Of a stretch of DNA of 64,000 bases, positions 1 to 10,133 are shown in pieces. Source of the stretch: Candida dubliniensis CD36. Its lineage: Eukaryota > Ascomycota > Pichiomycetes > Serinales > Debaryomycetaceae. The stretch lies in NCBI RefSeq assembly GCF_000026945.1, contig NC_012860.1, positions 248,001 to 312,000 on the forward strand, in the 5' to 3' direction. A program made the translations under genes and the position numbers. Within the stretch, counting starts at the first letter, position 1. Every line of letters begins with the position of its first letter. The notes under the pieces were generated by a model. That model was not told the origin of the DNA. It worked only from the letters and a program-made list of their open reading frames with translations, and made no database searches.

Positions 1-117
1 CCAACCGAATTTACACTAATTAACGCCAAGAATTCTAACCAAAAAGTCTTCATTTCCCCTCCAAAATCTTCTTTCAACCTACCAACGTCTTAACAAGTTA
101 GTATATGATATTGTACA

Positions 118-2187
118 TTAATATTCTAATTTATATACACTATTGTAACAACTACCAAATGAATAACAAACAGCACCACCGCCAATGATGTACGATACTT
201 TATTATTAATTTGAACTAATTCAAATCCAATGAAAATTGGTGGGACCTTTTCTCTTATTTCAATCGGTATTTCGACTAATTTGAACGTAAAATTATTCAA
301 ATCTAATGTCACAATATTGGTGGTTTTAGTGAAGAGTTGATCTGGTGAAACTCCACCTACTACTAACAATTTATCGCCATTTCCAAGTATCTGAGCTTTG
401 CTGCCAATTCTTTTTAAAAGACCATGTTCAAACACATTGTTGATGGATATACTATTTTCACCAATAAGCTCAAATCGATATAATTTGGAATTGACAATTG
501 GTATGTTAGTGTCTTCCATCCCACCAAAAATATACCCCTGTTTCCCATCGTAGATCATACATGCACTTTGTAGATTTTTTATACAATTATCTTTATTATC
601 ACCAGTAGGTCTGAGGGTCTTGTAAGAATTTGTATTGATGTTGTATAAAAGAAACAATCCGTCTTCAGTAGCTGGTGATGATGCGTCAAGTCCTCCAAAT
701 ATTAAAACTTGATCATCACTGATCTTCACAGTTGCATGTCTTGAACGACCAATTGGTAAATCAGCCAATCTTGTCCATTTCTTAGCTGTATCAAAAAGAT
801 ACACGTCTTTGAAAAATACCCCTGGTCGAGATCTTCCTCCAATTAAAATAAGGTTCTGACCTAAATTGGTTAATGTATGGCACATCCTTGCCGTCGGTAA
901 AATCTCGGGTTTATCCAATTTGGTAATTTCCCCTCTTTGTAAATCAACTTCCAAATTTTCATCATTTCGAGTTTGCTTTAACCCACCATTAACATAAATC
1001 TTATCTTTAAAGAATGCAATAGCTGGGAATTTCAATTGCAATTGTTCATCATTGAACCTATCGTCGTAAGAAAATGCGACCAAGGAATCAAAACTCATGT
1101 CCACAACAGCGTCTTTATTCTTTTGTTCCTCGTTAATATCTTCTTTATATATCAATTGGTCCATATTAGTAGCATGCACAATCACGTAATGTTGGCAAAA
1201 CATAATAAACTCTTCCCATTCGTCAAATTCTTCAATTGTGGATATATTCTTCTTCATTTGGTAGTATATCAAAAATTTCCAATTTTCATACAAGTTCTTA
1301 ATTTCAACATATTGATAATACTGTTTAAATCGTTCCACTTGTAGTTGCTCAGTGGGATATGTTTCTACACATTGAATAGGACTTCTTAAATGTTGGAAAT
1401 GATACAACATTTTTGTGGCAAAGGCATTGGTGGCACCATCTGGCATGATTTGTTCAAGTATTAAAAAATGACTATTGTTTACTTGACTCGATACTTCAAT
1501 TACCGGGTTAGCAAACTGAGGTTTCATATATGCTAATGAAACTTCAGCAATAAATATATTAATTGATATAGGGTATGATTCAACATTACGTGACACTAGT
1601 TTCGGTAGTATTTCTTTATAATGTGCCAAATCTTTCAAGTCACATCCAACTAATTGATAAGTATCGGTTTCCATTACATATAAATCACTGGATTTGCTGC
1701 TTTGATCACCTATGAGCCGTTTAATTTCATCTGATTGTTGAATCATATTATACTTATTCTTGACCAAATCTGGGTAATCAATGTCAATAAAGTTCAAATT
1801 ATATTGATTTTTGAAAAGTGATAACAATTGAAATGCCAATGGATCAAATCCACACCCTAAATTAACAACATTTACCAACATATTCAGATCATTAGCCTTG
1901 ATTATCCTTATAACCATTTGTCGAATCAGTTCCATTCTAATCCAATATCCTCGATTTATAGCTGGTGATCGTCTTTTACCCTTGGGGACAAAATATTGAA
2001 ACCATTCTCCAAGCTCAGGTTGCAAAACTTGGGTATATAACTTTTCCACACTACGTTTCGAGACTATTGATGAGTTGTTGGTACCTTGAACTTGTTGATC
2101 ATCATAAACTTTCTTCCTTCGATCCTTTTCTAATTTCTTCCGTTGTCTTGCTAATTGGTTAGCATCTAGTTTTGGTGTACTAGTCAT
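118..2187 (-). CDS. PPM2: tRNA wybutosine-synthesizing methyltransferase, LCM domain plus Kelch repeats
   Basis: The 689-residue product starts at an ATG. The N-terminal ~330 residues look like a leucine-carboxyl-methyltransferase fold, with the SAM-binding stretch VNLGCGFDPLAFQL near residue 108 and an acidic FIDIDYPDL following it. The C-terminal half carries repeated Kelch-type GG blades (for example LILIGGRSRPG, VLIFGGLDAS, GYIFGGMED, LLVVGGVSPD). This domain pair is diagnostic of Ppm2/Tyw4, which methylates and methoxycarbonylates the wybutosine precursor at position 37 of tRNA-Phe. Length agrees with S. cerevisiae Ppm2 (about 695 residues). The alternative, Ppm1 (PP2A methyltransferase), lacks Kelch repeats. 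RRP40 lies just upstream on the same strand with a separate promoter gap of about 165 bp. Confidence 0.9.
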   Translation of the reverse strand: MTSTPKLDANQLARQRKKLEKDRRKKVYDDQQVQGTNNSSIVSKRSVEKLYTQVLQPELGEWFQYFVPKGKRRSPAINRGYWIRMELIRQMVIRIIKANDLNMLVNVVNLGCGFDPLAFQLLSLFKNQYNLNFIDIDYPDLVKNKYNMIQQSDEIKRLIGDQSSKSSDLYVMETDTYQLVGCDLKDLAHYKEILPKLVSRNVESYPISINIFIAEVSLAYMKPQFANPVIEVSSQVNNSHFLILEQIMPDGATNAFATKMLYHFQHLRSPIQCVETYPTEQLQVERFKQYYQYVEIKNLYENWKFLIYYQMKKNISTIEEFDEWEEFIMFCQHYVIVHATNMDQLIYKEDINEEQKNKDAVVDMSFDSLVAFSYDDRFNDEQLQLKFPAIAFFKDKIYVNGGLKQTRNDENLEVDLQRGEITKLDKPEILPTARMCHTLTNLGQNLILIGGRSRPGVFFKDVYLFDTAKKWTRLADLPIGRSRHATVKISDDQVLIFGGLDASSPATEDGLFLLYNINTNSYKTLRPTGDNKDNCIKNLQSACMIYDGKQGYIFGGMEDTNIPIVNSKLYRFELIGENSISINNVFEHGLLKRIGSKAQILGNGDKLLVVGGVSPDQLFTKTTNIVTLDLNNFTFKLVEIPIEIREKVPPIFIGFELVQINNKVSYIIGGGAVCYSFGSCYNSVYKLEY

Positions 2188-2353
2188 GAATTGGGGAAAA
2201 AAAAAACAAGAGCAGAGATGGATCTACAAAAAAATTTTCTTTTTTCCCCCCAACTCTTACCCATTTTTACCTTTAATCCTTCAATTGCTTGTAGTATTTA
2301 TGTTTGTAAAATTGCATTAAATAACCTATACCTCTACATTATAATCAGACGCC

Positions 2354-2516
2354 TTAAATATCTCGGAATGCATTATTCAACTCTTGCTTTAATTTATCTT
2401 GTGTTACAAATTGACATCGAGTTAAAAATGTAGCTGCTGCTAATGTACTTTTCAAATCTTTTAAATTCTCTTCACTTGCATCAGCCATTTCTTGATCTTC
2501 ACCTTGATCTTGATTC

Positions 2517-2561
<45 letters not shown>

Positions 2562-3211
2562 CCATCATTGATTTCCTTTTGCACACCATTGCCACATTTA
2601 ATCCAAATCTTTCCATTGATTCCAATAGCTATTTCAAATTGACATCTTGTAGCTAACATTTCCAAAAATATAGTTTTTGGATTGAATAATAATTCACGAG
2701 CAAAATTCAAATGAACATCAAATATATATCCTGATTCATCCAACACTCCAAACCCTCCTTCCTTACCACTAGTTGGATCAATACATTCTAGCTCAGTTTC
2801 AATCTCGGGTATATCTTGACTCACTCTTGCATACACAGCTTGACCATTCTTCAAATTAGGACGGTTTTTCTTACTAGCATTCGGGAATGCCCAAAATGAC
2901 AACAATACTGGTGTAGAATACGCTTGCAAGGAAACTTTATAACTCTCACCTATTGCCCCCGTAATTACTCCAATGACATAATCATTTGTATGAGGAATAT
3001 ATCTTTTCGAATTAGATTCAATATAGATTAGTTGTTGTGATGATGATGATGATGACTTTGTTCGCTCATAATGTAATATCCCTGCGGTTGATGGAATCAA
3101 TTCTTGAGTTTTCGGCTTTTTATAAATACCAGGTCCAATAGTGGTTTTCACGGTAGATATATCCTCATCTATAGGGAGTTTATCTCCAGGTAAAATTATT
3201 GTTTCTGACAT
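2354..3211 (-). CDS. RRP40: Exosome RNA-binding cap subunit Rrp40 (S1/KH)
   Basis: The 285-residue product fits the Rrp40/EXOSC3 family. It has an N-terminal barrel (ILPGDKLP... GPGIYK), a central S1-like domain (IPHTNDYVIGVITGAIGESYKVSL) and a C-terminal KH-type region (CQFEIAIGINGKIWIKCG). In yeast Rrp40 sits on the exosome cap and helps thread RNA for 3'-5' processing in nucleus and cytoplasm. It is longer than S. cerevisiae Rrp40 (240 residues) because of a low-complexity insertion near residues 218-245: thirteen Asn encoded by an almost pure AAT run, followed by acidic residues. A short Ser run near residue 54 is also absent from the core fold. Function is secure from family knowledge. 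The poly-Asn insertion is probably length-variable between strains. Confidence 0.9.
2517..2560. repeat. AAT/ATT trinucleotide microsatellite in RRP40
   Basis: This is a run of ATT/TTA triplets on the plus strand. Read on the minus strand it encodes the poly-Asn tract of RRP40. A pure triplet run inside an essential gene can change length without a frameshift. Confidence 0.85.
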
Positions 3212-3415
3212 CCCTGATATACGTTTATGTTAAAACAAGAAAATGGAATTAGAAAGCAAATTTAGGATGAGATGGTTGAACTTCATCGAGGATTTTTTTT
3301 TTTGCTGATATTTTTTTCCACATCATTCAGCCAGGTCTTACAACAAATATCCTTGTAATTTGGTTGCCAAACAAAAATAAATGCTCTAATATTATATTAC
3401 TCTACTTACACAGCG

Positions 3416-5632
3416 TTATCTATTCAACGAAAATAAACTATCTAGTATAATTGTTTTATCATTATAGTAATCTTTAATAACATCCATACCTAATGAACTT
3501 CTCGTTAAACCTATTTGATCATCAAATGGTCGATAATCTCTAAGCAACAACATCGATTCACAATCGTATTGTAGAATCTGCGACAAATTGAAAAAATCCA
3601 AAGTTTCGATATTCCTAGCATAAAATTGCTGTTTAATTGTGTCGTCTTCTCGAGTGTATATTGGGTATCCTTTAATAGACTCTAAAGAAACTTTCTCGTC
3701 GCGGATAGGATAGTGCTCAGGACGTATCAAGGTGGTGTTGAAACTATGAATTGGCGCTTCAAAACTGTTTCTAATAGTTCTTGATTTAAACCTATTGGCT
3801 TTCAAGCTGTCATCAAAGGGACTAGACCAATCAGTGTAATTGTGGTAAAAGCAAAACCTCCTTCTGAAAAAGCCAAATAGCCTTGATGCGTAAAATACAT
3901 GACGTTGCAACAAAATATCAACTTTAAATGGATATAGTCGTTCCAAATAGAAATTGTCTTTACTTATAGTCATTATTTTCATATTGTGAAAGAATTTATT
4001 TGTTGGTAACATAAAGCTGACACCATAAAGATATTTGCACCCTGGGAAGACAGCATCCAATGCAGCCGCAACTGCATAATAGTACATGTATAATGTGGTT
4101 GATAAATCGTTCAAAAACTCTGATTCCAGGAAATTATTAGTGTCAATGCTTTGATGATGGTTCATTGTTTCCGAGGGAACATTTGTATGCCATTCCTGAA
4201 ATATTTCATATATTGCCTCTGGTGGGTAGATGGAAACAGAATTCTCATCACGCGACGCATACACAATAGGTAACACATACCCACTGAAAAACTTGATCAA
4301 TGATTTGAAATGATACTCAATTTTTTGGAAACGTTGGTTAATAGATTCATCTTGGAATATAGTTGGACGTACAAATACAAACTCTAAACTTCTCAAATTG
4401 GATTCGATTTCAAATAAAAATTGGGGTGGGTATGATGGAACATTAATACTCATAATATTGTATTGAATATTAGTCATCAAAAAATCCACCGTCGTGCTAG
4501 GCTGATTGGTGTATTTCTGGATATATGCTAAAAATGCCTCAAAAGATTGGAAAATTCCCTTGGACGAATCAAAATAAGCCTGAGCCCCAAACTTCAACAT
4601 CAACACAACAAAATTCAATAAATAACTTACATAAGCACCAAGATGAATTTGTTTTTCAAGTTCCCAACTCGATACTTTTCCTAAATTTTTATGAAAGGAA
4701 GTAATCACATTTTTTATTTCCTCTTGACAAAACCCATGTCTATCTAAACATTTCTTGTTTAGCCAAGAAATGAAATTTAGTTCACTGTGGTCATAAGTGC
4801 CCAAAATCTTCTGTCGCTTATTGAAAACTTTTAATATTATTGTTTCTCCAAGACACAAAAGCGATTCCGAAAACACATTGCGATGCGTAGTTGCCGGTGT
4901 ATCCAACATCATATCACTCAAATGATCCAATAAATTACTTTTTCCCAAAACAACGTGGAAACTGAAATCAGCTGGCACTTTAGTTTTCACACTATCTGCA
5001 TGCACTCGACGGAAAATACTTCGATTAAGACAATTAAATGTCGTCGGAGAATGTACCCCGTTATCAAATTTATTTAGACCAGCCAAATTGCTATGGTTTC
5101 TCCCATTTCCATTTACTTCCTCGAATTCTTCCTGATCGTCATCGTCTTCTTCACTGGTCTTATTTACATCATTATGGACCACTCCATCACCGCTGAAGTC
5201 ATTAATAGATATATTGTCAAATTGTAATGGAGGGTAGGCAATGGATGGAATGTTTATTGGTAAATCCTTTAACTCAAATTTAAAATCAAGAATATCACCA
5301 GATGAGAACGTCTCTGAATCTTTGTCACCTGTTGTTTCGTTTGACGATGAAGTTGAAGAATGTTTTGAACTGGTAGTTGCTGCACCACTTGCTGGCAATC
5401 GATACTTTTGATCCAACAACTTATTTTGAGAATTTCTCAACAGATGAGTTAATTTGATCTTTTGGATTTCTTGATTAGTAAGACTCAAATACAGACATGT
5501 CTCTTTCTTACCTTTCAAACAATTTTTGCATTCGGGTAAACTTTCGTCGCAACGCACTTTTTTCCGCTTGCAATTGAGGCACCCTAATTTCAGATTTGTA
5601 TGACGTCTTCTTTGCACCGTAGTTTTAACCAT
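3416..5632 (-). CDS. ZCF17: Zn(II)2Cys6 zinc-cluster transcription factor
   Basis: A binuclear zinc cluster lies at the N-terminus: CLNCKRKKVRC followed by DESLPECKNCLKGKKETC, spacing C-x2-C-x6-C-x6-C-x2-C-x7-C, preceded by a basic RRRHTNLKLG. This is a Gal4-type DNA-binding domain. An acidic stretch (EEDDDDQEEFEE, near residue 165) and a long C-terminal region rich in aromatic residues resemble the C-terminal region of the Upc2/Ecm22-like fungal regulators. I chose the ATG at 5632 (738 residues). The reading frame extends five codons upstream only through a TTG. The symbol ZCF17 rests on my memory of gene order in C. albicans and is uncertain. The target genes cannot be read from the sequence. 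About 780 bp of upstream spacer would hold its promoter. Confidence 0.75.
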   Translation of the reverse strand: MVKTTVQRRRHTNLKLGCLNCKRKKVRCDESLPECKNCLKGKKETCLYLSLTNQEIQKIKLTHLLRNSQNKLLDQKYRLPASGAATTSSKHSSTSSSNETTGDKDSETFSSGDILDFKFELKDLPINIPSIAYPPLQFDNISINDFSGDGVVHNDVNKTSEEDDDDQEEFEEVNGNGRNHSNLAGLNKFDNGVHSPTTFNCLNRSIFRRVHADSVKTKVPADFSFHVVLGKSNLLDHLSDMMLDTPATTHRNVFSESLLCLGETIILKVFNKRQKILGTYDHSELNFISWLNKKCLDRHGFCQEEIKNVITSFHKNLGKVSSWELEKQIHLGAYVSYLLNFVVLMLKFGAQAYFDSSKGIFQSFEAFLAYIQKYTNQPSTTVDFLMTNIQYNIMSINVPSYPPQFLFEIESNLRSLEFVFVRPTIFQDESINQRFQKIEYHFKSLIKFFSGYVLPIVYASRDENSVSIYPPEAIYEIFQEWHTNVPSETMNHHQSIDTNNFLESEFLNDLSTTLYMYYYAVAAALDAVFPGCKYLYGVSFMLPTNKFFHNMKIMTISKDNFYLERLYPFKVDILLQRHVFYASRLFGFFRRRFCFYHNYTDWSSPFDDSLKANRFKSRTIRNSFEAPIHSFNTTLIRPEHYPIRDEKVSLESIKGYPIYTREDDTIKQQFYARNIETLDFFNLSQILQYDCESMLLLRDYRPFDDQIGLTRSSLGMDVIKDYYNDKTIILDSLFSLNR

Positions 5633-6414
5633 GGTAAAACCAATCAAATAAGTATATTAGCACTGGAAAGTTGCTTGTATCTATATAAAGATACAATATG
5701 GTATTGTAAAAGTATTTAATTCAAAGGAATCGAAAATGAATAGGAACAACCAAAAGAAAAGCAAAACAAAGAAAAATATGTATATTTTTTCTCTTTGATT
5801 TCTATACTTCCAAAAAAAAAAAATACTTTCAACAAAAAAAAAAACAGGGAATCCTTCCAAATTAATATACAATTACGTACTTTAATGAAGGGCAGTGGTG
5901 GTGCTGCAATGAGATCTTTTATAATTTTTTTTTGCTTCTTCTGGATTGGGTGCTTCCTACGATTGAGGAGTTACTTTTTTCTTCTTCTTCTTCTTCTTCT
6001 TTAATTTCTTTTTCTCCTTTTTGTTTCTTCCAACAACTGATGAAGAATTAAAATAGCAAAAGAAAACATTCTATATGACTTTACTGGTGCTGTACTTAGT
6101 TTCTTCTCTTGCGTCCCCTCACACCCTTCTTTTGTTATTTTCTCTTACCGAGGATAAAAAAAAGCAAAAATCATTCTTTTCAATGTTACAGAGAATGTAA
6201 AGAAATACTTATTTTGAGTTGTTGGTCAAGCCCAACATATATTATGCTAATTATAGGTAGCAATGTAACCATTCAGTCTCTTCTAGCAAAAGAAAACATC
6301 AAAATTAGATGGAAACTTTAAACACGAAAACAAGGTTGAAAGGAAGATTCTATATAACTCAGAAGTCATTCACTTTGTGTACAGTTTTTTTTTTCCCCTT
6401 CTCATTTTAGTCTT
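5633..6414. other. Intergenic spacer, promoter side of the zinc-cluster gene
   Basis: This is a 782-bp spacer between the start of the zinc-cluster gene and the 3' end of HOP1. It contains several A/T runs and a CTT triplet run at about 5981-6001. Short open frames here have no recognisable protein character. I see no RNA gene. Confidence 0.6.
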
Positions 6415-8295
6415 TCAAATATAAGTTTGTTTTCTTGCCCTCTTTTTCTTCTGGTAAGATTTTTGGGGATAGTATTGTTGTTCTTGTTGTTGCTGTTGTT
6501 TGCACTTTACAATCTGAACTTCTTGTGACTGAGACAAGTATTGTAATGATTCTTCAAAAGATAAATCGTCAAGGGTTTCAGAAATATTTTGTGTGGAGCA
6601 CTCTACTACAGTCGTTGGAGAACTGTCTTCATTCAACTGCAATGGTGTCATATCATTAGTACTTTCAATTATGCTATTGGACTGAGAATAAACAGATCCA
6701 CTTTGATACAAACTTGGCTTCAACAGAGAGGGAGTCTTTGAGTTTTGTGAGACAGAGGTATTGTTTTTCCAGCCCAATGAGGGACGACCACGACAACGAC
6801 CACGGCCACGGCCAGGGGCTGGGCAACCACTTTTTAATTTGCGAATGGTGCCAGATTTTGAATTTGTCTTTGACAACTGCAGTGACACTGATGATGATGA
6901 TGATCTTACGATATGTCTGCCAGGACTACCAGCTTTGAATTTCCGCAAGTTACTCAAAACAAAATCAGCTCGTTGGACCAAATAATTCGGGAAATAAAGT
7001 GAATCGAGTTTTTTGTCGTATGCAAAGAATGACGGGAAGGTGCACATCCTGGGAACAAATGAAACAAAATATTCAGAATATTTTTGTAATTGCTTACCAT
7101 CATTGGCAACAATGCCTTCCATAGCAGGAATAAAGCTTCCACATCCTGCAATAAAGTCCACGGTGTTGGGACGGAACATTGCTTTATTTGTGACAACAAG
7201 TAATTTGTCACTAAACATTTTGTTGAAAACATGGACAATTGAACCAGTATGAACCAACTGTATCAATTCCTTTGACTTTTCAAAAGATGGGAATTCATTC
7301 ATCATATAAAATTGCCATAATAATCGTATGCTCATTAAGATACCCAAATTGTCATCAAATCTATTTTGCAATAAACACTTGAAGCAAGTGATGGAATTTT
7401 TGAATGACTTATCATACCCATAAGCAACTGGATAAATACTAGCATTACACTTTCGACAATTGACAATGTCAAATGTGCCTGTTTTTGGTTCCAGAATTTG
7501 TACCTCAATAGTATTTGGATGGTCTAAATATTCATCCAAATCAACGTCACAAGATGAAAGAGCCTCACACTGGTATTTTTGTTTGTCAACCAAGTCGAAG
7601 GGATCAATACTATTACAGTTTTCCATTTTACAAGTTTCAACCAAAATATTCATTTTGACACAATTAGTGTAAGCGTTTATTTGACCAATTTCTAACCCAC
7701 TGTATTCTTGTTCAACAGTTATTGAACTGGGTTTTGCATAAGTAGTATCTTGAAAATATGGTGGTTGATACAGAACTGGACAAGACTCGTTAAACAACAA
7801 TCTGATCGCAAAATATTTTTTGTCTGGTAGTCTATCAAATGTTTGTGTTAGCAAAATCAATCTTTTAATAATTCCCAGAATGCTTTGGATTATAGTATTT
7901 GTAGTTGCCTGAAAAGATACTGCGTCATTTAGTGACACTTGTTGGCTCAAGTAGTTGATTGTAAATAAGTAGCTTTCACAAATGAGCTCTGGCTGCACTT
8001 TTGATAAGAATATTTCAAACAGTACACCTTTTAGATATTCCAATTTGATAGCTTCGTTAATTCCTTTGTCAATATAGTTTATGAACATATTTATTTCATT
8101 ATTGCCTTTTTGCTGTAATTTTTTAGTTAAAATAAAATTGGAGTCTGAACTTGGCTCTGCTGTATCATAATACTTGCAATCGTAATAGTAATCTTCAGGA
8201 AAAAGGTCTCTTAAGTAACTAATACAGTACAACGAAACTGCAATCAACTCTTGAATTAGTCTGTGTGATTCACTCTCAGACCTTGTTTGATCCAT
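6415..8295 (-). CDS. HOP1: Meiotic chromosome axis HORMA-domain protein Hop1
   Basis: The N-terminus carries a HORMA signature (SHRLIQELIAVSLYCISYLR followed by DLFPEDYY), matching Hop1/HORMAD proteins, which assemble on meiotic chromosome axes and promote inter-homolog recombination. The HORMA domain covers roughly residues 10-240. A Cys-rich segment (CRKCNASIYP...CFKC, near residue 280) fits the PHD-like part of the chromatin-binding region of budding-yeast Hop1. Towards the C-terminus there is a Gly-Arg segment (GRGRGRCRGRP) resembling an AT-hook and a basic tail (KKKRARKQTYI). The chosen ATG at 8295 gives 626 residues, close to S. cerevisiae Hop1 (605). The frame extends further upstream but only to a GTG, and the added residues are not HORMA-like. 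The gene is intact although C. albicans has no established meiosis. Confidence 0.85.
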   Translation of the reverse strand: MDQTRSESESHRLIQELIAVSLYCISYLRDLFPEDYYYDCKYYDTAEPSSDSNFILTKKLQQKGNNEINMFINYIDKGINEAIKLEYLKGVLFEIFLSKVQPELICESYLFTINYLSQQVSLNDAVSFQATTNTIIQSILGIIKRLILLTQTFDRLPDKKYFAIRLLFNESCPVLYQPPYFQDTTYAKPSSITVEQEYSGLEIGQINAYTNCVKMNILVETCKMENCNSIDPFDLVDKQKYQCEALSSCDVDLDEYLDHPNTIEVQILEPKTGTFDIVNCRKCNASIYPVAYGYDKSFKNSITCFKCLLQNRFDDNLGILMSIRLLWQFYMMNEFPSFEKSKELIQLVHTGSIVHVFNKMFSDKLLVVTNKAMFRPNTVDFIAGCGSFIPAMEGIVANDGKQLQKYSEYFVSFVPRMCTFPSFFAYDKKLDSLYFPNYLVQRADFVLSNLRKFKAGSPGRHIVRSSSSSVSLQLSKTNSKSGTIRKLKSGCPAPGRGRGRCRGRPSLGWKNNTSVSQNSKTPSLLKPSLYQSGSVYSQSNSIIESTNDMTPLQLNEDSSPTTVVECSTQNISETLDDLSFEESLQYLSQSQEVQIVKCKQQQQQEQQYYPQKSYQKKKRARKQTYI

Positions 8296-8517
8296 TATTG
8301 TCTCTTGTTTAGCAAAGAAAAGTGTAGTATTTGTATTCTGTTTTTCACATTTAAAAATTCTGGTTGTAAAAATGAAATACGGCAATTGAAGATGTAAACA
8401 AATGGTTGCAAAAATACACCTCGTCATAAAAGAGACTCTACAAAAACGCCACACTTAATCTAATCCTCATAACATAGTCAATCTATCCGGAGACATAATC
8501 TAATCTATAACCCATAT

Positions 8518-9909
8518 CTATTCTAATAAAGAAAAGTCTTTTCCTTCTGCTCTTAAGCGTTTAACGTGCTCAACCACATTTTCTAATCGTGCATTTTTCT
8601 CAGCCTTAGTTTCACTCCTCTTTTTAATCAACGATTCATCCCAAATAGGTGCCACTAACCCAGGGGTACGCACACCTTGCTCATCAATAAGATTCTGTAA
8701 CATTTGGCAATATGCAACATCTTGTGGATATTTGTAATTATGAAATTTTCCACCCTTCCCCTTTTCCTTCAATTCCAGTAGATAATCTCTCTCCATCTCT
8801 CTTGTGGGTGGTAATTTATATCTTCCACTATAAACTCTGGCAATTAATGCAGCCTGAGACTCGGATATTGGCATTGGAATCACATCACGTAATAGAGCCA
8901 AAAATGTGAGGGATGGATCGTAAACGTTGAAAATTTGCTTATACAAGTCGTATACTTGAAATCCATCTGTAATAGTTTTTTCCAGTTTCAAAAATGGGAT
9001 AGCATACAAATATCCAGTAAAAAATATCACGTAATCAATCTCACTAACCACTAGCCCATCTGTTGTTCGTACCGACCGAGTTCCATAATTGTATTCTTCA
9101 ATGAGTCCAATATACTGGCAAAACCCGTCTTCAAAATGCGGTTTTTCTTGATCTCTTATGGAAACAAAAATGTCTTTGGCACAGACACTCAATTGTATAG
9201 AAATATCTACCCCACTTGCTGAGTTCCCAACCACCAAAACACGTTTGTTTCTAAATTTGCCAGGCGACTCATAATATTTGGAATGGGTGATTGTATTTGG
9301 ATAATGCTCATTCCAAGATGACAACCCAGGCACATCAGGTATATATGGGTTACTAAAATGCCCATTGGCAATAATTACCGCATCATATTCCAACTTAACA
9401 CAAGTTTTCTTAACTGTATCTTCAATTTCTATATGCCAAATCTCGTTGACTTTTTCCAATGATACCACATTTGAGTTCAAATTAATTTTAGCTACTCCTT
9501 TGGGAATCGATCTGATGTAATCATCGATATATTCTAGAACTTGGGATCTGGTCGGGTATTTTTTCGAATTGACAGGAAAATCCACACCAGAATACTCCAT
9601 AATTTGGTGCACAATATTAGTTTCCATATATTCATAAATTGCTGAAAAATATTCGTCAGCTGGTGTTGCGTTGTCAGAAGTGATCTCTTGTTGTGAAGGA
9701 GAAACGTTAGGAATTTCAGGCTTAACTAATGACTTGTCTCCGTAATGATACCATAACCCGCCTAATCGGTCTCTTCTTTCGAAAAGGTCAATACGTGAAA
9801 ACTCAGCAGGCTCCAAGCTTAATGCTTTAACAGCAGCCAATCCAGTAGGTCCACCCCCTATCACTGCTATACGTTTAAAACGTGGTCCATCAATTTGTTC
9901 TTTTGTCAT
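8518..9909 (-). CDS. Flavin-containing monooxygenase (FMO1-like)
   Basis: The 463-residue product has an FAD-binding GxGxxG motif at the N-terminus (IAVIGGGPTGLAAVKAL), a second nucleotide-binding motif for NADPH (VLVVGNSASGVDIS, near residue 225), and between them the FMO-type motif HFSNPYIPDVPG...YPNTITHSKYY. Family members oxidise soft nucleophiles. Yeast Fmo1 oxidises thiols and supports oxidative folding in the ER. No signal peptide is evident, and there is no C-terminal membrane anchor, unlike animal FMOs. It is divergently transcribed from the STB5-like gene, with only 224 bp between the two ATGs. I do not assign one of the Candida FMO numbers. Confidence 0.85.
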   Translation of the reverse strand: MTKEQIDGPRFKRIAVIGGGPTGLAAVKALSLEPAEFSRIDLFERRDRLGGLWYHYGDKSLVKPEIPNVSPSQQEITSDNATPADEYFSAIYEYMETNIVHQIMEYSGVDFPVNSKKYPTRSQVLEYIDDYIRSIPKGVAKINLNSNVVSLEKVNEIWHIEIEDTVKKTCVKLEYDAVIIANGHFSNPYIPDVPGLSSWNEHYPNTITHSKYYESPGKFRNKRVLVVGNSASGVDISIQLSVCAKDIFVSIRDQEKPHFEDGFCQYIGLIEEYNYGTRSVRTTDGLVVSEIDYVIFFTGYLYAIPFLKLEKTITDGFQVYDLYKQIFNVYDPSLTFLALLRDVIPMPISESQAALIARVYSGRYKLPPTREMERDYLLELKEKGKGGKFHNYKYPQDVAYCQMLQNLIDEQGVRTPGLVAPIWDESLIKKRSETKAEKNARLENVVEHVKRLRAEGKDFSLLE

Positions 9910-10133
9910 TGTTCACACACTCAGATCTAAGGTTATTTTTTAAAAAAAAAGACTAGTAGGGGTGGTAGATCAATGAACGAATGGCGCGACTGAAAATAGA
10001 GCATTTACAGAACCGAAAAAAAGAATACCCAGTTAAATACTCACTCCTCCAGAAAATTATTCCTCCCTCCACAAGGCGATTCCCAAATCAGTCATCTTAG
10101 TGCTTGCACCTTCGCTCAACACCAAACACACCA
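9910..10133. promoter_or_regulatory. Shared divergent promoter of the monooxygenase and STB5-like genes
   Basis: There are 224 bp between two divergently oriented ATGs, so both promoters must overlap here. The spacer is richer in pyrimidine and purine blocks than neighbouring spacers. I could not identify a confident CGG-type Stb5 site, so any autoregulation is speculation. Confidence 0.6.

Noticed and set aside
8296..8454. N-terminal extension of HOP1
   Set aside because: The extended frame starts only at GTG, and the added residues are not HORMA-like.
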